Positions 48,894-63,045 of a stretch of DNA of 64,000 nt are shown piece by piece. Source of the DNA: Azoarcus sp. PA01 (GTDB lineage Bacteria > Pseudomonadota > Gammaproteobacteria > Burkholderiales > Rhodocyclaceae); contig LARU01000002.1 in the NCBI GenBank assembly GCA_001274695.2, positions 496,001 to 560,000 on the forward strand. The letters run 5' to 3'. Below the pieces are notes generated by a model, which was given only the letters and a program-made list of their open reading frames with translations, searched no databases and had not been told where the DNA came from. The position numbers were made by a program, and so were the translations under genes. The first letter of the stretch is position 1; each line of letters opens with the position of its first letter.

Positions 48894-50069
48894 TTAGGGC
48901 GCAAGATCGTATTCTTCGGTGCGGCGCGGAGGATACGTTTCCCAACCGCCGCACGCGGGGCAACGCCACTGGAACTGGCGCGCCTTGAACCCGCATTCGG
49001 CGCAACGATAGCGCGCAACCCGGCGCGTGTGGCCGTGGATTAACTGTTTTACAAGTTCGATGTCGCTGCGCTGCTCGGCCGGCGCATTCAGCAATGCCGC
49101 TTCGAGCAACTTGTCGAGCCCGAGCAAGGTCGGATTGCGACGCAGCTCTTCCCTGACCAGGTCATAGGCCGCGCGTGATCCCTGCTTTTCAAGCTCCCAG
49201 TGGAACACCTCGTCGAGGAGATCGAGCGAGGAATGACGTTCGAGCCACGAGCGCAGCAGCGTCTGCCCCTGCTCGATCCGGTCGAGCCGCTGGTGGGCGT
49301 CCATGATGCGTTCGGCGACCAGCGCAAGGTACACCGGGTCCTGGCTCTCGACGCGTTTCCACACTTCGATGGCCTCGTCGTAGCGCTTCTCGGCCGCCAT
49401 GAGATCACCGAGGACGATGCTTGCGCGGACACACCGCCGGTTGATCGCGAATGCCTGGTCGAGATGGTGCCGCGCTTCGTCGTTCCGTGAGCTTGCAAGG
49501 GCGAGCGTCGCCAGCTCGCAATGGAAATTCGCGACTTCCTTGCGCCACAGGACGCTCTCGTTATCCGGCAGCGCCTTCGCCGCCTCGATCGCCTTTGCCC
49601 AGTCCTTTTCCTGCTGATAGATCTCGAGCAGAAAACGCACTGCAGTGTCATTGAGGCGGGTGTCGCGAAGCTTCACGAACACCGCCTCGGCGCGGTCCAG
49701 CAATCCGGCCTTCAGATGATCCTGGCCGAGCTCGGCGAGCGCCTGAAGGCGCTGCTCATCGGAGAGGTCCTCGCGGTCGACGAGGCTCTGGTGCATGCGA
49801 ATCGCGCGATCGGTTTCGCCGCGGCGTCGAAACAGGCTTCCCAGTGCGAAATGCAATTCGATCGTTTGCGGATCGATTTTCACTGCTTCGATGAACGCAT
49901 CGATCGCCTTGTCCTGCTGTTCATTGAGCAGAAAGTTCAGACCCGACAGGTATGAACGCGGCAGCGCGCGCGATTCATGCACCACCTGACGTATGTCGAT
50001 GCGGGCGGCCAGCCAGCCCAGCGCAAAGAAAAGCGGTAGCGCCAGAAACCACCAGAATTCGATTTCCAT
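48894..50069 (-). CDS. lapB: LapB (YciM), LPS assembly regulator
   Basis: A 391-residue protein: N-terminal membrane helix (EFWWFLALPLFFALGWLAA, residues 3-21), TPR repeats through about residue 330, and a rubredoxin-like zinc module YRCAECGFKARQFQWRCPACGG. It controls LpxC turnover through FtsH and so LPS amount. Three bases after lapA. Confidence 0.94.
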   Translation of the reverse strand: MEIEFWWFLALPLFFALGWLAARIDIRQVVHESRALPRSYLSGLNFLLNEQQDKAIDAFIEAVKIDPQTIELHFALGSLFRRRGETDRAIRMHQSLVDREDLSDEQRLQALAELGQDHLKAGLLDRAEAVFVKLRDTRLNDTAVRFLLEIYQQEKDWAKAIEAAKALPDNESVLWRKEVANFHCELATLALASSRNDEARHHLDQAFAINRRCVRASIVLGDLMAAEKRYDEAIEVWKRVESQDPVYLALVAERIMDAHQRLDRIEQGQTLLRSWLERHSSLDLLDEVFHWELEKQGSRAAYDLVREELRRNPTLLGLDKLLEAALLNAPAEQRSDIELVKQLIHGHTRRVARYRCAECGFKARQFQWRCPACGGWETYPPRRTEEYDLAP

Positions 50070-50072
50070 TGC

Positions 50073-50381
50073 TCAAAAAGTCTCGGGCGCCTGGACTTCG
50101 GCGGCGCTCGGAACCGGGGCGGCCGGACGATCGCGCGTGGCGCGATCGAGCTGGCGGCGCAGGCGACCGATTTCACGCCGCTGACGCAGCAGCGAGCCGA
50201 ACGTCGCGGTCACGCCGAGCAGCGCACCTGCGGTGAATGCAACGAGAATGACGAACACCAGCGGCAACTGCCAGCTGCTGCCGAAAAAGAAATGCAGGCT
50301 CACGAGGTGGTCGTTCTTCACTGCGAAACCGAACAGCAGAAAGAACAGCAGGAGCCGGATGATCCACATTACGACGCGCAT
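50073..50381 (-). CDS. lapA: LapA (YciS) domain membrane protein
   Basis: A 102-residue protein with two membrane segments (IIRLLLFFLLFGFAVKN and LPLVFVILVAFTAGALLGVT) and a basic coiled-coil tail RQRREIGRLRRQLDRATRD. Partner of LapB. Start MRVVMWIIR at 50381. Confidence 0.9.
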   Translation of the reverse strand: MRVVMWIIRLLLFFLLFGFAVKNDHLVSLHFFFGSSWQLPLVFVILVAFTAGALLGVTATFGSLLRQRREIGRLRRQLDRATRDRPAAPVPSAAEVQAPETF

Positions 50382-50473
50382 GGGATGAATTATCTCCGAG
50401 CGAAGGGCAAAAAAGAAGGCGGCTCGCGCCGCCCTCCCGGACATTCATGATGCAGACCCGATCGCCGCGCAGC

Positions 50474-50758
50474 TCATCCGGCGATGTCGACGCGCTCGCG
50501 TAGCTCTTTGCCGGCCTTGAAGTGGGGCACGTACTTTTCCGGGACCAGGACCTTGTCCCCGGATTTCGGATTGCGCCCCACCCTCGGCGGTCGATAGTTC
50601 AATGCAAAGCTGCCAAATCCCCGGATCTCAATGCGGTCCCCGCGCGCCAGCGCTTCGGACATCGCATCGATCACCATCTTGACCGCGTAATCGGCATCCT
50701 TTGCGACGAGCTGCGGAAAACGCGCCGCAAGCCTCGCAATCAGCTCCGATTTGGTCAT
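50474..50758 (-). CDS. ihfB: Integration host factor subunit beta
   Basis: A 94-residue protein [20 protein letters not shown], with [28 protein letters not shown] and [15 protein letters not shown]. Partner of IhfA. It lies 12 bp after rpsA, the usual order. ATG at 50758; a TTG two codons upstream is not needed. Confidence 0.97.
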   Translation of the reverse strand: MTKSELIARLAARFPQLVAKDADYAVKMVIDAMSEALARGDRIEIRGFGSFALNYRPPRVGRNPKSGDKVLVPEKYVPHFKAGKELRERVDIAG

Positions 50759-50770
50759 ATCCAACCGGAT

Positions 50771-52480
50771 TTACTGCTTCTGCTCGTTGAGCTTGGCCTT
50801 CAGCAGCGCACCAAGGTTCGTGGTACCGCTGGCTGCGGAACTGTCCGAAGCAAACTTCTGCATCGCGTCGCTCTGCTCGGCCTGGTCCTTCGCGCGGATC
50901 GACAGGTTGATCGAACGCGTCTTGCGATCGACGTTGATGATCATGACCTCAACTTCCTGGCCTTCCTTCAGCACGGTCGTCAAGTCATCGACACGGTGCG
51001 CAGCAGCTTCCGACGCGCGCAAGTAGCCTTCGACATCCTCGTTCAGCTCGATCACCGCCCCGCGCGCGTCGACCGATTTCACGGTGCCGCTGACGACGCT
51101 GTTCTTCTCGTGCGTCGCAATGAAATTCGTGAACGGATCGCCTTCGAGCTGCTTCACGCCGAGCGAAATCCGCTCGCGCTCGACGTCGATCGCCAGGACG
51201 ACAGCCTCGACTTCGTCGCCCTTCTTGAAGCGGCGCACAGCCTCTTCGCCGGTATCGCTCCAGGAAAGATCGGACAGATGCACCAAGCCGTCGATGCCGC
51301 CGTCCAGGCCGATGAACACGCCGAAATCAGTGATCGACTTGATCTGGCCCCGCACCTTGTCACCCTTCTTGTGGTTGATCGCGAAATCGTCCCACGGGTT
51401 CGACATGCACTGCTTCATGCCGAGCGAGATGCGGCGGCGGTCTTCGTCGATCTCGAGAATCATCACTTCGACTTCGTCGCCGAGCTGGACGACCTTCGTC
51501 GGATGGATGTTCTTGTTCGTCCAGTCCATTTCGGACACGTGGACCAGGCCCTCGATGCCCTGCTCGACTTCAACGAACGCACCATAGTCGGTGATGTTCG
51601 TGACCTTGCCAAACAGGCGCGTGCCCTGCGGGTAACGACGGGCAATGCCCACCCACGGATCTTCGCCGAGTTGCTTGAGTCCGAGCGAGACGCGGTTCTT
51701 TTCCTGATCGAACTTCAGCACCTTGGCGTCGATCTCGTCACCGACGTTGAGCACTTCGGACGGGTGACGCACGCGACGCCACGCGAGATCGGTGATGTGC
51801 AGCAGGCCGTCGATGCCGCCGAGGTCGACGAACGCGCCGTAGTCGGTGATGTTCTTGACGATACCCTTGACGACCGTGCCTTCCTTGAGGTTCGCGAGCA
51901 GTTTTTCGCGCTCTTCGCCCATCGTCTCTTCGAGCACGGCGCGACGCGACACCACGACGTTGTTGCGCTTGCGGTCGAGCTTGATGACCTTGAACTCGAA
52001 TTCCTTGCCTTCGTACGGCGACGTATCCTTGACCGGACGCATGTCCACCAGCGAGCCCGGCAGGAACGCGCGGATGCTGTTCGTCATGACCGTCAAACCA
52101 CCCTTGACGCGACCCGAGATCAGGCCCTTCACCAGGGAACCTTCGTTGAGTGCCTTTTCCAGATCGTTCCAGGCTGCGATGCGCTTCGCCTTCTCGCGCG
52201 ACAGACGGGTTTCGCCATAGCCGTCTTCCAGCGCGTCGATGGCGACATGGACGAAGTCGCCGACCTTGACTTCGAGTTCGCCGCGGTCATCGCGGAACTC
52301 TTCGATCGGCACATAGCTCTCGGACTTCAGGCCGGCATTCACGACGACGAAGTTGTGGTCGATGCTGACGACTTCGGCAGTGATCACCTCGCCGGAGCGC
52401 ATCTCCTGACGCGCAAGGCTTTCTTCGAACAGGTCGGCAAAACTTTCCTGGAAATCGGAAACGGGGGTGGCAGTGGTCAT
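50771..52480 (-). CDS. rpsA: 30S ribosomal protein S1
   Basis: A 569-residue protein with six S1 (OB-fold) repeats, e.g. [24 protein letters not shown] and [24 protein letters not shown]. It binds mRNA on the 30S subunit. Between aroA-cmk and ihfB as in most proteobacteria. Confidence 0.98.
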   Translation of the reverse strand: MTTATPVSDFQESFADLFEESLARQEMRSGEVITAEVVSIDHNFVVVNAGLKSESYVPIEEFRDDRGELEVKVGDFVHVAIDALEDGYGETRLSREKAKRIAAWNDLEKALNEGSLVKGLISGRVKGGLTVMTNSIRAFLPGSLVDMRPVKDTSPYEGKEFEFKVIKLDRKRNNVVVSRRAVLEETMGEEREKLLANLKEGTVVKGIVKNITDYGAFVDLGGIDGLLHITDLAWRRVRHPSEVLNVGDEIDAKVLKFDQEKNRVSLGLKQLGEDPWVGIARRYPQGTRLFGKVTNITDYGAFVEVEQGIEGLVHVSEMDWTNKNIHPTKVVQLGDEVEVMILEIDEDRRRISLGMKQCMSNPWDDFAINHKKGDKVRGQIKSITDFGVFIGLDGGIDGLVHLSDLSWSDTGEEAVRRFKKGDEVEAVVLAIDVERERISLGVKQLEGDPFTNFIATHEKNSVVSGTVKSVDARGAVIELNEDVEGYLRASEAAAHRVDDLTTVLKEGQEVEVMIINVDRKTRSINLSIRAKDQAEQSDAMQKFASDSSAASGTTNLGALLKAKLNEQKQ

Positions 52481-52581
52481 AAAGAGTGAAGGTCCAAAAG
52501 CCGCCCGAAAGCGGCTACCAGTAGAGGATTGAAATCAGGAAACAAACCTTTCGGGGTCTGCTTCTCGCCTGCGGGAACGGG

Positions 52582-54522
52582 CTAACGGCGGACCCGGTCG
52601 AGCACAAAACCGACCGCCTGCTCCACGTCGATTTCCGTCGTATCGAGGAGCACCGCATCCGGCAATTTCTTCAAGGGAGCGACAGTCCGGGCCGCATCGC
52701 GCGCATCCCGTTCATGAAGATCCTTTAAAAGACTCTCCATGCTAGCACCCATTCCTTTTTCCATCAACTGCTTATAGCGGCGCTGCGCGCGCGCCTCGAC
52801 AGTCGCGGTGAGGAATATCTTGAGCGTTGCATCCGGGAACACGACCGAACCCATGTCGCGCCCTTCGGCAACGAGCCCGGGCGCACGACGGTAATCGCGC
52901 TGGCGGTCGAGCAGGGCCGCGCGCACCGCAGGCAATGCCGCGACCTGCGAGGCGGCGACCGAACACGTTTCGGTGCGAATCGCATCGGTGACGTCATCGT
53001 CGTCGAGCGTGACTCGCGCTGCGCTGAAGCGGGCCGGCAACCGCGCCGCGAGCGCCGCGAGCGCCGGTTCATCGTCCAATGCAAGCCCCGCACGCATTGC
53101 GGCGAGCGCGACCAGGCGGTACAGCGAACCGCTATCGAGGTAGTGATAGCCCAGCGCCGCGGCAACGCTCGCGGCGACCGTGCCTTTCCCGGAGGCCGAC
53201 GGTCCGTCGATCGCGACGACCGGGACAGGCCGCGTGATGCTGCCGAAGCATTCGAAATAGGTCGGGAAAGTCTTGTTCACGCATTTCGGCTCATTGATGC
53301 GCACGCGGCAGCCGCCGAGGCTCACCAGCGAGAAGCACATCGCCATGCGGTGATCGTCATAAGTATCGATTGCGGCCGGCACGAGCTGCGCAGGGGGTGT
53401 GACGCGCAGGAAATCCCCGCCCTCCTCCACGGTGGCGCCGACTTTGCGCAGTTCCGTTGCCATCGCCGCGATGCGATCCGTTTCCTTGACCCGCCAGCTG
53501 GCGATATTGCGCAGCGTGCAGGGACCGTCGGCAAACAGCGCCGCGACGGCGAGCGTCATCGCGGCGTCGGGAATATGGTTCAGGTCGAGATCGAACGCCT
53601 TCAGCCGTCCGCTCTCCGGCGCGCGCGCTTCGATCCAGTTGTCGCCGATGTCGACCCGGGCGCCGAGTTCGACGAGGGCCTCGGCGAAGCGCACGTCGCC
53701 CTGGATGCTGCTACGCCCGACGCCTTCGACGCGAACGGGCCCGCCAGCGATCGCGCCCGCGGCAAGAAAGTACGAAGCCGACGACGCATCGCCTTCGACG
53801 AACACCGTGCCGGGGCTGCGGTAACGGGCGCCGCCGGGAACGGTGAAGCGGCTCCAGCCTTCGCGTTGCACCTCGACGCCGAAACGGGCCATCAGATCGA
53901 GTGTGATCGAGATGTACGGTTTCGAGATCAGCTCGCCGACGACTTCGATCGTGGTCCGCGTTCCGGTGAGCGGCAACGCCATCAGCAGCGCGGTGAGGAA
54001 CTGGCTCGAAACGTCGCCGCGCACGCGCAACACCCCGCCAGGATGAATCGTGGCGGGCAGGACATGCAGCGGCGGGAAGCCTTCGACACCGAGATAGCGC
54101 ACGTCCGCACCGACCTGCCGCAGCCCGTCGACGAGGTCGCCGATCGGCCGCTCATGCATCCGCGGCACGCCGGTCAGGCGGTATTCCCCGCCCGACAGCG
54201 CGAGTGCGGCAGTCAGCGGGCGGAATGCCGTGCCAGCATTGCCCAGGAACAAGTCCGCGGCCTTGACCGGAAACGGCCCCGCGACGCCGTCGACCCGATA
54301 GTCGTCGCTGTCGCCCAGGCGTTCCCACGAGACGCCCAGCGTACGCAGCGCGTCGAGCATCCGCTCGACGTCGTCCGAGGCGAGCAGGTCGCGGATTTCC
54401 GTTCGTCCCTCGGCGAGCGCGGCAAGCAGCAGCGTGCGGTTCGAAATACTCTTCGACCCCGGCAGGCGTACCCGCCCGGTGGCGTCGAGCATCGGCGGAA
54501 GGTCGAGAAAGTCCATGGTCAT
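52582..54522 (-). CDS. aroA-cmk: Fused EPSP synthase (AroA) and cytidylate kinase (Cmk)
   Basis: One 646-residue reading frame holds two enzymes. Residues 1-430 are Aro[40 protein letters not shown] and [20 protein letters not shown]. After [11 protein letters not shown], Cmk begins directly with [20 protein letters not shown] (P-loop) and continues with YLDSGSLYR and [20 protein letters not shown]. No stop or start codon separates them. The fusion couples the shikimate pathway and nucleotide synthesis in one polypeptide. ATG at 54522 overlaps the tyrA stop (ATGA). Confidence 0.93.
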   Translation of the reverse strand: MTMDFLDLPPMLDATGRVRLPGSKSISNRTLLLAALAEGRTEIRDLLASDDVERMLDALRTLGVSWERLGDSDDYRVDGVAGPFPVKAADLFLGNAGTAFRPLTAALALSGGEYRLTGVPRMHERPIGDLVDGLRQVGADVRYLGVEGFPPLHVLPATIHPGGVLRVRGDVSSQFLTALLMALPLTGTRTTIEVVGELISKPYISITLDLMARFGVEVQREGWSRFTVPGGARYRSPGTVFVEGDASSASYFLAAGAIAGGPVRVEGVGRSSIQGDVRFAEALVELGARVDIGDNWIEARAPESGRLKAFDLDLNHIPDAAMTLAVAALFADGPCTLRNIASWRVKETDRIAAMATELRKVGATVEEGGDFLRVTPPAQLVPAAIDTYDDHRMAMCFSLVSLGGCRVRINEPKCVNKTFPTYFECFGSITRPVPVVAIDGPSASGKGTVAASVAAALGYHYLDSGSLYRLVALAAMRAGLALDDEPALAALAARLPARFSAARVTLDDDDVTDAIRTETCSVAASQVAALPAVRAALLDRQRDYRRAPGLVAEGRDMGSVVFPDATLKIFLTATVEARAQRRYKQLMEKGMGASMESLLKDLHERDARDAARTVAPLKKLPDAVLLDTTEIDVEQAVGFVLDRVRR

Positions 54523-55421
54523 TCGGGTGTCGGAACAGCGTTGGCGGCGGTGGAAAATTGCTCGGCCCAGGCGTTGCGCGCCTCGCGCGCCTCGCCGAAC
54601 AGCTGCTCGAGCCGGTCGCCGTCGGCCGACAGCAGCAGCGCCCGAAGCTGCGCAAGCTCGGCAAGATACTGGTCCAGTTCGCCCAGCAGTGCCTGCCGGT
54701 TGGCGATGCAGATATCCCGCCACATCTCCGGATGGCTGCCCGCGATCCGCGTGAAGTCGCGAAAACCGCTCGCGGCGTAGCCGAACAGCTGTTCGGCGTT
54801 CGACCGCCCGGCAAGGTCGTGCACCAGCCCGAACGCGAGCAGATGAGGCAGATGACTGACCGCCGCGAACACGCGATCGTGCTCTTGCGGCGGCATCTCG
54901 TGCACCAACGCCCCGCACGCCTCCCAGGCCTCGCGCACGCGCAGCACCGCCTCCGGCTCGTTTTCCGGCAACGGCGTGACGACGACTTTCCTGCCGTCGT
55001 ACAGCCCGGCGAAGGCCGCCTCGACACCGCTGCACTCGGCGCCGGCGATCGGGTGCGCCGGGACAACGTACGGGAGATGCTCGGGAAGATTGCGGTAGAT
55101 CGCCTCGATGACGTCGCGCTTGGTGCTGCCGGCGTCCGTGACCACCGTTCCCGGCGCCAGATGCGGCGCCATCGCCGCCATCACCGCATCCATTTGCCCG
55201 ACCGGAGTAGCCAGCAGGACGAAATCGGCGCCGTCCAGCGCGTCGGCCCAGCCGGCAGCCGCCTTGTCGAGGACGCCCAACGCCACTGCGCGGGCAAGCG
55301 ACGCCGGGCTGCGCCCGATCCCTACGATGCGTCTGACCAATCCGGCCCGACGCAGCGCCAGCGCGAACGAGCCGCCAATCAGGCCGACGCCGCACACGAC
55401 CAGCTTGTCGATCATGACCAT
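54519..55421 (-). CDS. tyrA: Prephenate dehydrogenase
   Basis: A 300-residue Tyr[21 protein letters not shown] (NAD motif), [46 protein letters not shown] and [15 protein letters not shown]. It converts prephenate to 4-hydroxyphenylpyruvate. AAGGGG lies seven bases before ATG 55421. Between hisC and aroA-cmk. Confidence 0.95.
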   Translation of the reverse strand: MVMIDKLVVCGVGLIGGSFALALRRAGLVRRIVGIGRSPASLARAVALGVLDKAAAGWADALDGADFVLLATPVGQMDAVMAAMAPHLAPGTVVTDAGSTKRDVIEAIYRNLPEHLPYVVPAHPIAGAECSGVEAAFAGLYDGRKVVVTPLPENEPEAVLRVREAWEACGALVHEMPPQEHDRVFAAVSHLPHLLAFGLVHDLAGRSNAEQLFGYAASGFRDFTRIAGSHPEMWRDICIANRQALLGELDQYLAELAQLRALLLSADGDRLEQLFGEAREARNAWAEQFSTAANAVPTPE

Positions 55422-55440
55422 TGCCTGCCCCTTGCGTGAG

Positions 55441-56538
55441 TCATGCGAGCGCCTGCCGCAGGGCGGCAATGAAGCGGGCGTTCTCTTCGGGCAGGCCGAT
55501 CGAAACGCGCAGCCATTCGGGCATGCCGTATCCGCCGATCGGCCGGACGATGACGCCTTGTTTCAGCAGCGCCAGATTCACCGCTCCGGCATCGCCGACC
55601 CTGAACGTGACGAAATTGCCCGCCGACGGGATCCATTCCAGCGCAAGCTCGGCGAGCGCTTCGGTGATCTGCGCCATGCCGCGCCGATTGACGTCGGCAC
55701 TGCGGGCGAGAAACTCCTCGTCGGCGAGCGCAGCCGTCGCCGCCGCGAGCGCCACGCTATTGACGTTGAACGGTTGGCGGACGCGGTTCATCAGGTCGAC
55801 GACATCGGGGTGGCCGATGCCGTAACCAACGCGCAAACCTGCCATGCCGTACGCCTTCGACAGGGTGCGGGAAACGAGCAGGTTCGGAAAACGGGGCAAC
55901 CACGAGAGACTGTCGTAACGCTGCTGTTCGGACAGGTACTCCGTATAGGCTTCGTCGAGCACCACGAGCACGTCAGGGGGCACCCGCGCGAGGAAAGCTT
56001 CGAGCTCGCTGCCCTCGACGAAGGTGCCGGTCGGATTGTTCGGGTTCGCTATGAACACGATGCGCGTGTCGGGCGCGACCGCGGCTGCCATCGCGCGCAG
56101 ATCGTGTCCGTAAGCGCGCGCCGGCACCTCGATGCCGCGCGCACCCGTCGCGTTGGTGGCGAGCGAATAGACGGCGAACGCGTGCTGCGAGAACACCGCA
56201 GAACTGCCGGGGGCGAGATACGCGTGCGCGGCGAGTTCGAGGACGTCGTTCGAGCCGTTGCCGAGCACGATCTGTTCGGGCTGCACGCCGAAGCGCGCGC
56301 ACAGCGCCGCCTTCAGCTCGAAGCCATTGCCGTCCGGGTAGCGCTCGATGTCGACGAGCGCCGCCAGGGCTGCTTCCTTGGCGCGCACGCTCATGCCCAG
56401 CGGGTTCTCGTTGGACGCGAGCTTGACGATGCTGGCTTCGGGAATCCCCATTTCCCGCGCCAGCTCGCCGATCGGCTTGCCAGGCGGATAGGGCGTGATT
56501 GCGCGGATGTAATCGGGGGCCTTGCTGGCTACGCTCAT
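55441..56538 (-). CDS. hisC: Histidinol-phosphate (aromatic) aminotransferase
   Basis: A 365-residue class I/II aminotransferase: LASNENPLGMS, FIANPNNPTGTF and PLP lysine in SRTLSKAYGMAGLRVGYG (about K225). In a pheA-tyrA context it probably serves aromatic amino acid transamination as well as, or instead of, histidine synthesis. Confidence 0.94.
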   Translation of the reverse strand: MSVASKAPDYIRAITPYPPGKPIGELAREMGIPEASIVKLASNENPLGMSVRAKEAALAALVDIERYPDGNGFELKAALCARFGVQPEQIVLGNGSNDVLELAAHAYLAPGSSAVFSQHAFAVYSLATNATGARGIEVPARAYGHDLRAMAAAVAPDTRIVFIANPNNPTGTFVEGSELEAFLARVPPDVLVVLDEAYTEYLSEQQRYDSLSWLPRFPNLLVSRTLSKAYGMAGLRVGYGIGHPDVVDLMNRVRQPFNVNSVALAAATAALADEEFLARSADVNRRGMAQITEALAELALEWIPSAGNFVTFRVGDAGAVNLALLKQGVIVRPIGGYGMPEWLRVSIGLPEENARFIAALRQALA

Positions 56539-56569
56539 TGCGCTCTCCTCGTGGTCGGTCCCGTTTCGC

Positions 56570-57634
56570 TCAGATCACCGCGACCGGGTACGATCCCAAC
56601 ACTTTGACGAACCCCGCACGTTCGTTGAGTTCCTTCAAGGCCGCGGCCACCTCCGGGTCGTCGCGGTGGCCTTCGATGTCCATGTAGAACACGTACTCCC
56701 ACAATCCGCCGCGCGCGGGACGGGACTGCAGCTTGCTCATGCTGACACCGTGCTTCGCGAGCGGTTCGAGCAGTGCATGCACCGCGCCGGGGCGGTTCGG
56801 CGCCGAACACACCAGTGAAGTCTTGTCCTGGCCGGAGTGGTCCGCATCGTGGTGCGCGATGACAAGAAAGCACGTGGTGTTGTTCGGATCGTCCTCGATG
56901 TTCGCAGCCAGCACGCCGAGGCCATAGAGGTCGGCCGCCGCCTCGCCCGCGATCGCGCACGATTCGGCATCTTCGGAAGCGAGGCGCGCCGCTTCGGCGT
57001 TGCTCGCGACCGGCACGCGCGAGAGCGACGGCAGGTTGCGGTTCAGCCACTCGTGGCACTGGGCGAGGGACTGGGCGTGCGAATACAGCCGTTTGAGCGC
57101 GCCGATGCCGGCAGCTTTCGACAGCAGGTGCTGATGAATGCGCAGCTTGACTTCGCCGCAGATCTGCAACGGATTCTCGAGCAGCAGGTCGAGCGTACCG
57201 CCGACCACGCCTTCGGTCGAGTTCTCGACCGGGACGACGCCGTAATCGACGTTACCGGCTTCGACCGCGCGAAAGACTTCGTCGATCGTCGAGGTCGGCA
57301 CGAAGTTCGGCGCCGAGCCGAAATGCTTGCGTGACGCGCTCTCCGAAAAAGTGCCCGCCGGCCCGAGGTAGGCGACTCGCAGCGGCCGTTCGAGCGCGAG
57401 GCACGCGGACATGATTTCGCGGAAAATCCGCTGCACCGCGAGATCCGGCAGCGGCCCGGGATTGGCAGCACCGAGTCGGCGCAGCACCTGCGCTTCGCGC
57501 TCCGGGCGATATACGTTGCCCTGCTTGATTTCGCCGACGCGCTGCGCGTTGCGGGCGCGTTCTGCAAGGCGCACGAGGATTTCCTCGTCGAGGCGGTCGA
57601 TGTTCTTCCTGAGGTTCAGCAGTTCGTCACTCAT
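56570..57634 (-). CDS. pheA: Bifunctional chorismate mutase/prephenate dehydratase
   Basis: A 354-residue P-protein: chorismate mutase (about residues 1-85, LRKNIDRLDEEILVRLAERA), prephenate dehydratase (AYLGPAGTFSESASRKHFG to TTCFLVIAH) and a C-terminal ACT domain (LVCSAPNRPGAVHALLEPLA, then SRPARGGLWEYVFYMD). The ACT ESRP-like motif implies feedback control by Phe. Confidence 0.96.
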   Translation of the reverse strand: MSDELLNLRKNIDRLDEEILVRLAERARNAQRVGEIKQGNVYRPEREAQVLRRLGAANPGPLPDLAVQRIFREIMSACLALERPLRVAYLGPAGTFSESASRKHFGSAPNFVPTSTIDEVFRAVEAGNVDYGVVPVENSTEGVVGGTLDLLLENPLQICGEVKLRIHQHLLSKAAGIGALKRLYSHAQSLAQCHEWLNRNLPSLSRVPVASNAEAARLASEDAESCAIAGEAAADLYGLGVLAANIEDDPNNTTCFLVIAHHDADHSGQDKTSLVCSAPNRPGAVHALLEPLAKHGVSMSKLQSRPARGGLWEYVFYMDIEGHRDDPEVAAALKELNERAGFVKVLGSYPVAVI

Positions 57635-57658
57635 GCTCGCCCTTTCAGCCGTGCGTGT

Positions 57659-58759
57659 TCAACCGTTTCGCGCGGAAAAATCCCGCATGTAATCAACCAG
57701 CCCCTGCACGCCCGCCAGCGGCATCGCGTTATAGATCGAGGCGCGCATCCCCCCGACCGACTTGTGCCCCTTGAGCTGCGTGAGCCCGGCCGCCGTCGCT
57801 CCGGCGAGGAAAGCGTCGTTGAGCGCGGCGTCGCGCAGCAGGAACGGGATGTTCATCCGCGAGCGACTGTCGTGATCGACGCGGTTCTCGTAAAAATCGC
57901 TGGCATCGAGAAAATCGTAAAGCAGGTTCGACTTCGCGACGTTGTTCGCCTCGACCGCTGCAAGCCCCCCCTGCGCCTTGAGCCAGCGGAATACGAGCCC
58001 GGCGATGTAGATCGCGTAGGTCGGAGGCGTGTTGAGCATCGAGCCGTTCTCCGCCATCACGCGATAATCCATGATCGTCGGCGTCACCGGCGCAGCGTGG
58101 CCGAGCAGGTCCTCGCGCACGATGACGACGACCAGCCCGGAAGGCCCAATGTTCTTTTGCGCCCCCGCATAGATCAGGCCGTAGCGGCTGACCTCGATCG
58201 GGCGCGACAGGATATGCGACGACATGTCGACGACCAGCGGCACGCCCGCATCCGGCAAACGGTGGGCATCGCGCAGTTCGATGCCGTGGATCGTCTCGTT
58301 GGTGCAAAGGTGCAGATAGCGCGCCCGCGGGTCGAGGTCGAGTTCGTCCGGGCGCGGCAGGCGCGTGAATCCGGTGGTCTCCGTGGAGCCGGCGAGCCGG
58401 ACTGCGCCGCCGAGCACGTCGGCCAGATGCTTGGCTTCGCCGTAGGCCTTCTTCGACCAGGTCCCGGTCACGACATAGTCGGCCGACCCTCCGGCGAGCA
58501 GATTCATCGGAATCTGCGCGAACTGCTGCGTCGCCCCGCCCTGCAGGAACAACACGCGGTAGTTGTCCGGGATCGCCAGCAGCTCGCGCAAATCCGCTTC
58601 GGCCTGTTCGACGATCGACGTGAACTCCTTGCCGCGATGGCTCATTTCCATCACGCCGCATCCCGCGCCATGCCAGTCGAGCATCTCTTCAGCGGCCTGT
58701 CGCAGCACCGCCTCCGGCAGCGCCGCCGGCCCGGCGCTGAAGTTGTATACGCGTGTCAT
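57659..58759 (-). CDS. serC: Phosphoserine aminotransferase
   Basis: A 366-residue enzyme starting [23 protein letters not shown] lysine in [18 protein letters not shown] (about K197). It makes phosphoserine in serine and B6 synthesis. Start at 58759; the longer frame overlaps gyrA. Confidence 0.97.
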   Translation of the reverse strand: MTRVYNFSAGPAALPEAVLRQAAEEMLDWHGAGCGVMEMSHRGKEFTSIVEQAEADLRELLAIPDNYRVLFLQGGATQQFAQIPMNLLAGGSADYVVTGTWSKKAYGEAKHLADVLGGAVRLAGSTETTGFTRLPRPDELDLDPRARYLHLCTNETIHGIELRDAHRLPDAGVPLVVDMSSHILSRPIEVSRYGLIYAGAQKNIGPSGLVVVIVREDLLGHAAPVTPTIMDYRVMAENGSMLNTPPTYAIYIAGLVFRWLKAQGGLAAVEANNVAKSNLLYDFLDASDFYENRVDHDSRSRMNIPFLLRDAALNDAFLAGATAAGLTQLKGHKSVGGMRASIYNAMPLAGVQGLVDYMRDFSARNG

Positions 58760-58784
58760 TGTCTGGAATTCTCCCTTCGCAGTC

Positions 58785-61415
<2,631 letters not shown>

Positions 61416-61622
61416 TTAGCGGCGGCGGCGAAAACCGCTCGGTCAAAAGCGTGCAATCTTACCATGCGGCCGGTAGCGGACGCTCCGCATTGCCAGGGTG
61501 GCTGACGGTACGCATCACGAACGCGCCGATGGCGGCGCCAACCGACGTATGCTTAAATCGTAGAAAAACCGAGATGCGAAGCTGTCGCCTCTGCGCAGCC
61601 CCTGCATCGTCTGGAGCGAGAG

Positions 61623-62942
61623 TTGAGCCAGCCCGCAGACCTCCTGATTCACGCTCGCTGGATCCTTCCCGTCGAGCCCGCGAACGTCGTACTCGAGCAC
61701 CATGCCGTCGTGGTGCGCAACGGACGCATCCTCGCGATATTGCCGCAGGACGAAGCGCGCTTGCGCTACCACGCGCCAGAGTCGTTCGAACTCGCCGAAC
61801 ATGTCCTGATTCCGGGACTGATCAATCTTCATGCGCATTCGGCGATGACGTTGATGCGCGGAATCGCCGACGACCTGCCTTTGATGCGCTGGCTGCAGGA
61901 GGCCATCTGGCCGGCTGAAAGCAGGCAGGTGTCCTACGCTTTCGTCCGCGACGGCACTTTGCTGGCCGCGGCTGAAATGTTGCGGGGCGGAATCACGACC
62001 TGCAACGACATGTATTTCTACCCCGATGCGGCCGCTGAAGCGTTCGATCAGGCAGGAATGCGCGCCGTGCTCGGCATTACCGTGCTCGAATTTCCCACGC
62101 CCTACGCCAGCGATGCGGACGACTATCTGCGCAAGGGACTGGCAGCACGGGGACAATGGCACACGCATCCACGGATCGATTTTTCACTTGCCCCGCACGC
62201 CCCGTATACCGTTTCGGATGAGACCCTGGCGCGCGTCGCGAGCCTTGCCGCCGAACTCGACACGACAATTCACATCCATATCCACGAGACGCTCCAGGAA
62301 ATTCAGGACTCCCATTCCCGGCATGGTGTCCGCCCGCTCACTCGACTTGCGCGCCTCGGTCTGCTCGGCAGCAACCTGCTAGGGGTCCATGCGGTTCATC
62401 TCGACCCATCCGATTTCGACCTGCTCGCCCTGCATGGTTGCAGCATTGCCCACTGCCCCACGTCGAACATGAAGCTCGCAAGCGGGATCGCACCGGTTGC
62501 CCGCCTGAGGGAAGACGGCATCACGGTAGGCCTCGGCACCGACGGCGCAGCGAGCAACAACCGCCTGGATCTCTTCCAGGAAATCCGTCATGCCTGTCTT
62601 CTTGCGAAGGTCTCCACGCTCGACGCCACCGCGATTCCTGCCCATGTCGCCATCCGGATGGCGACACTCGATGCCGCCCGCGCCCTGGGACTGGGAGACC
62701 GGATCGGATCGATCGAACCAGGCAAGGCAGCCGACCTTTGTGCGGTCGCGCTGGACCGGTTCGAAACACGCCCCTGCTTCAATCCTGCCTCGCATTTGGT
62801 CTATGTTGCAGGACGGGAGCACGTCTCCCACGTATGGGTCGGCGGAGAAATCCGTGTAAATAAAGGGAATTTGATGTTGCAATTAAACGACAGAGAATTG
62901 CTCGCGCTTACTGCAGTGTGGCAAACTAAGTCTGGTAGCTGA
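61623..62942 (+). CDS. mtaD: 5-methylthioadenosine/S-adenosylhomocysteine deaminase-type amidohydrolase
   Basis: A 439-residue metal amidohydrolase: LINLHAHSAMTLMRG (metal His), IHIHIHETLQEI, SIAHCPTSNMKLASG and VGLGTDGAASNNRLDLF (metal Asp). It deaminates S-adenosylhomocysteine or methylthioadenosine. Start is TTG (61623) after GGAGCGAGAG. Divergent from gyrA; the 207-bp gap shows no other gene. Confidence 0.88.
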   Translation: MSQPADLLIHARWILPVEPANVVLEHHAVVVRNGRILAILPQDEARLRYHAPESFELAEHVLIPGLINLHAHSAMTLMRGIADDLPLMRWLQEAIWPAESRQVSYAFVRDGTLLAAAEMLRGGITTCNDMYFYPDAAAEAFDQAGMRAVLGITVLEFPTPYASDADDYLRKGLAARGQWHTHPRIDFSLAPHAPYTVSDETLARVASLAAELDTTIHIHIHETLQEIQDSHSRHGVRPLTRLARLGLLGSNLLGVHAVHLDPSDFDLLALHGCSIAHCPTSNMKLASGIAPVARLREDGITVGLGTDGAASNNRLDLFQEIRHACLLAKVSTLDATAIPAHVAIRMATLDAARALGLGDRIGSIEPGKAADLCAVALDRFETRPCFNPASHLVYVAGREHVSHVWVGGEIRVNKGNLMLQLNDRELLALTAVWQTKSGS

Positions 62943-63045
62943 ACTGGATATGTTTGGCTCTTACTCTTGGCGGGTATTGCTGAATTCGATTCGCCCGGCT
63001 AATCAGTCATCCCCACTCATCCTCCTGCCCATCGACGAGGAAATC

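Noticed and set aside
50522..52489. A 655-codon open frame opposite rpsA
   Set aside because: Shadow of the S1 repeats; its repeats mirror those of rpsA.
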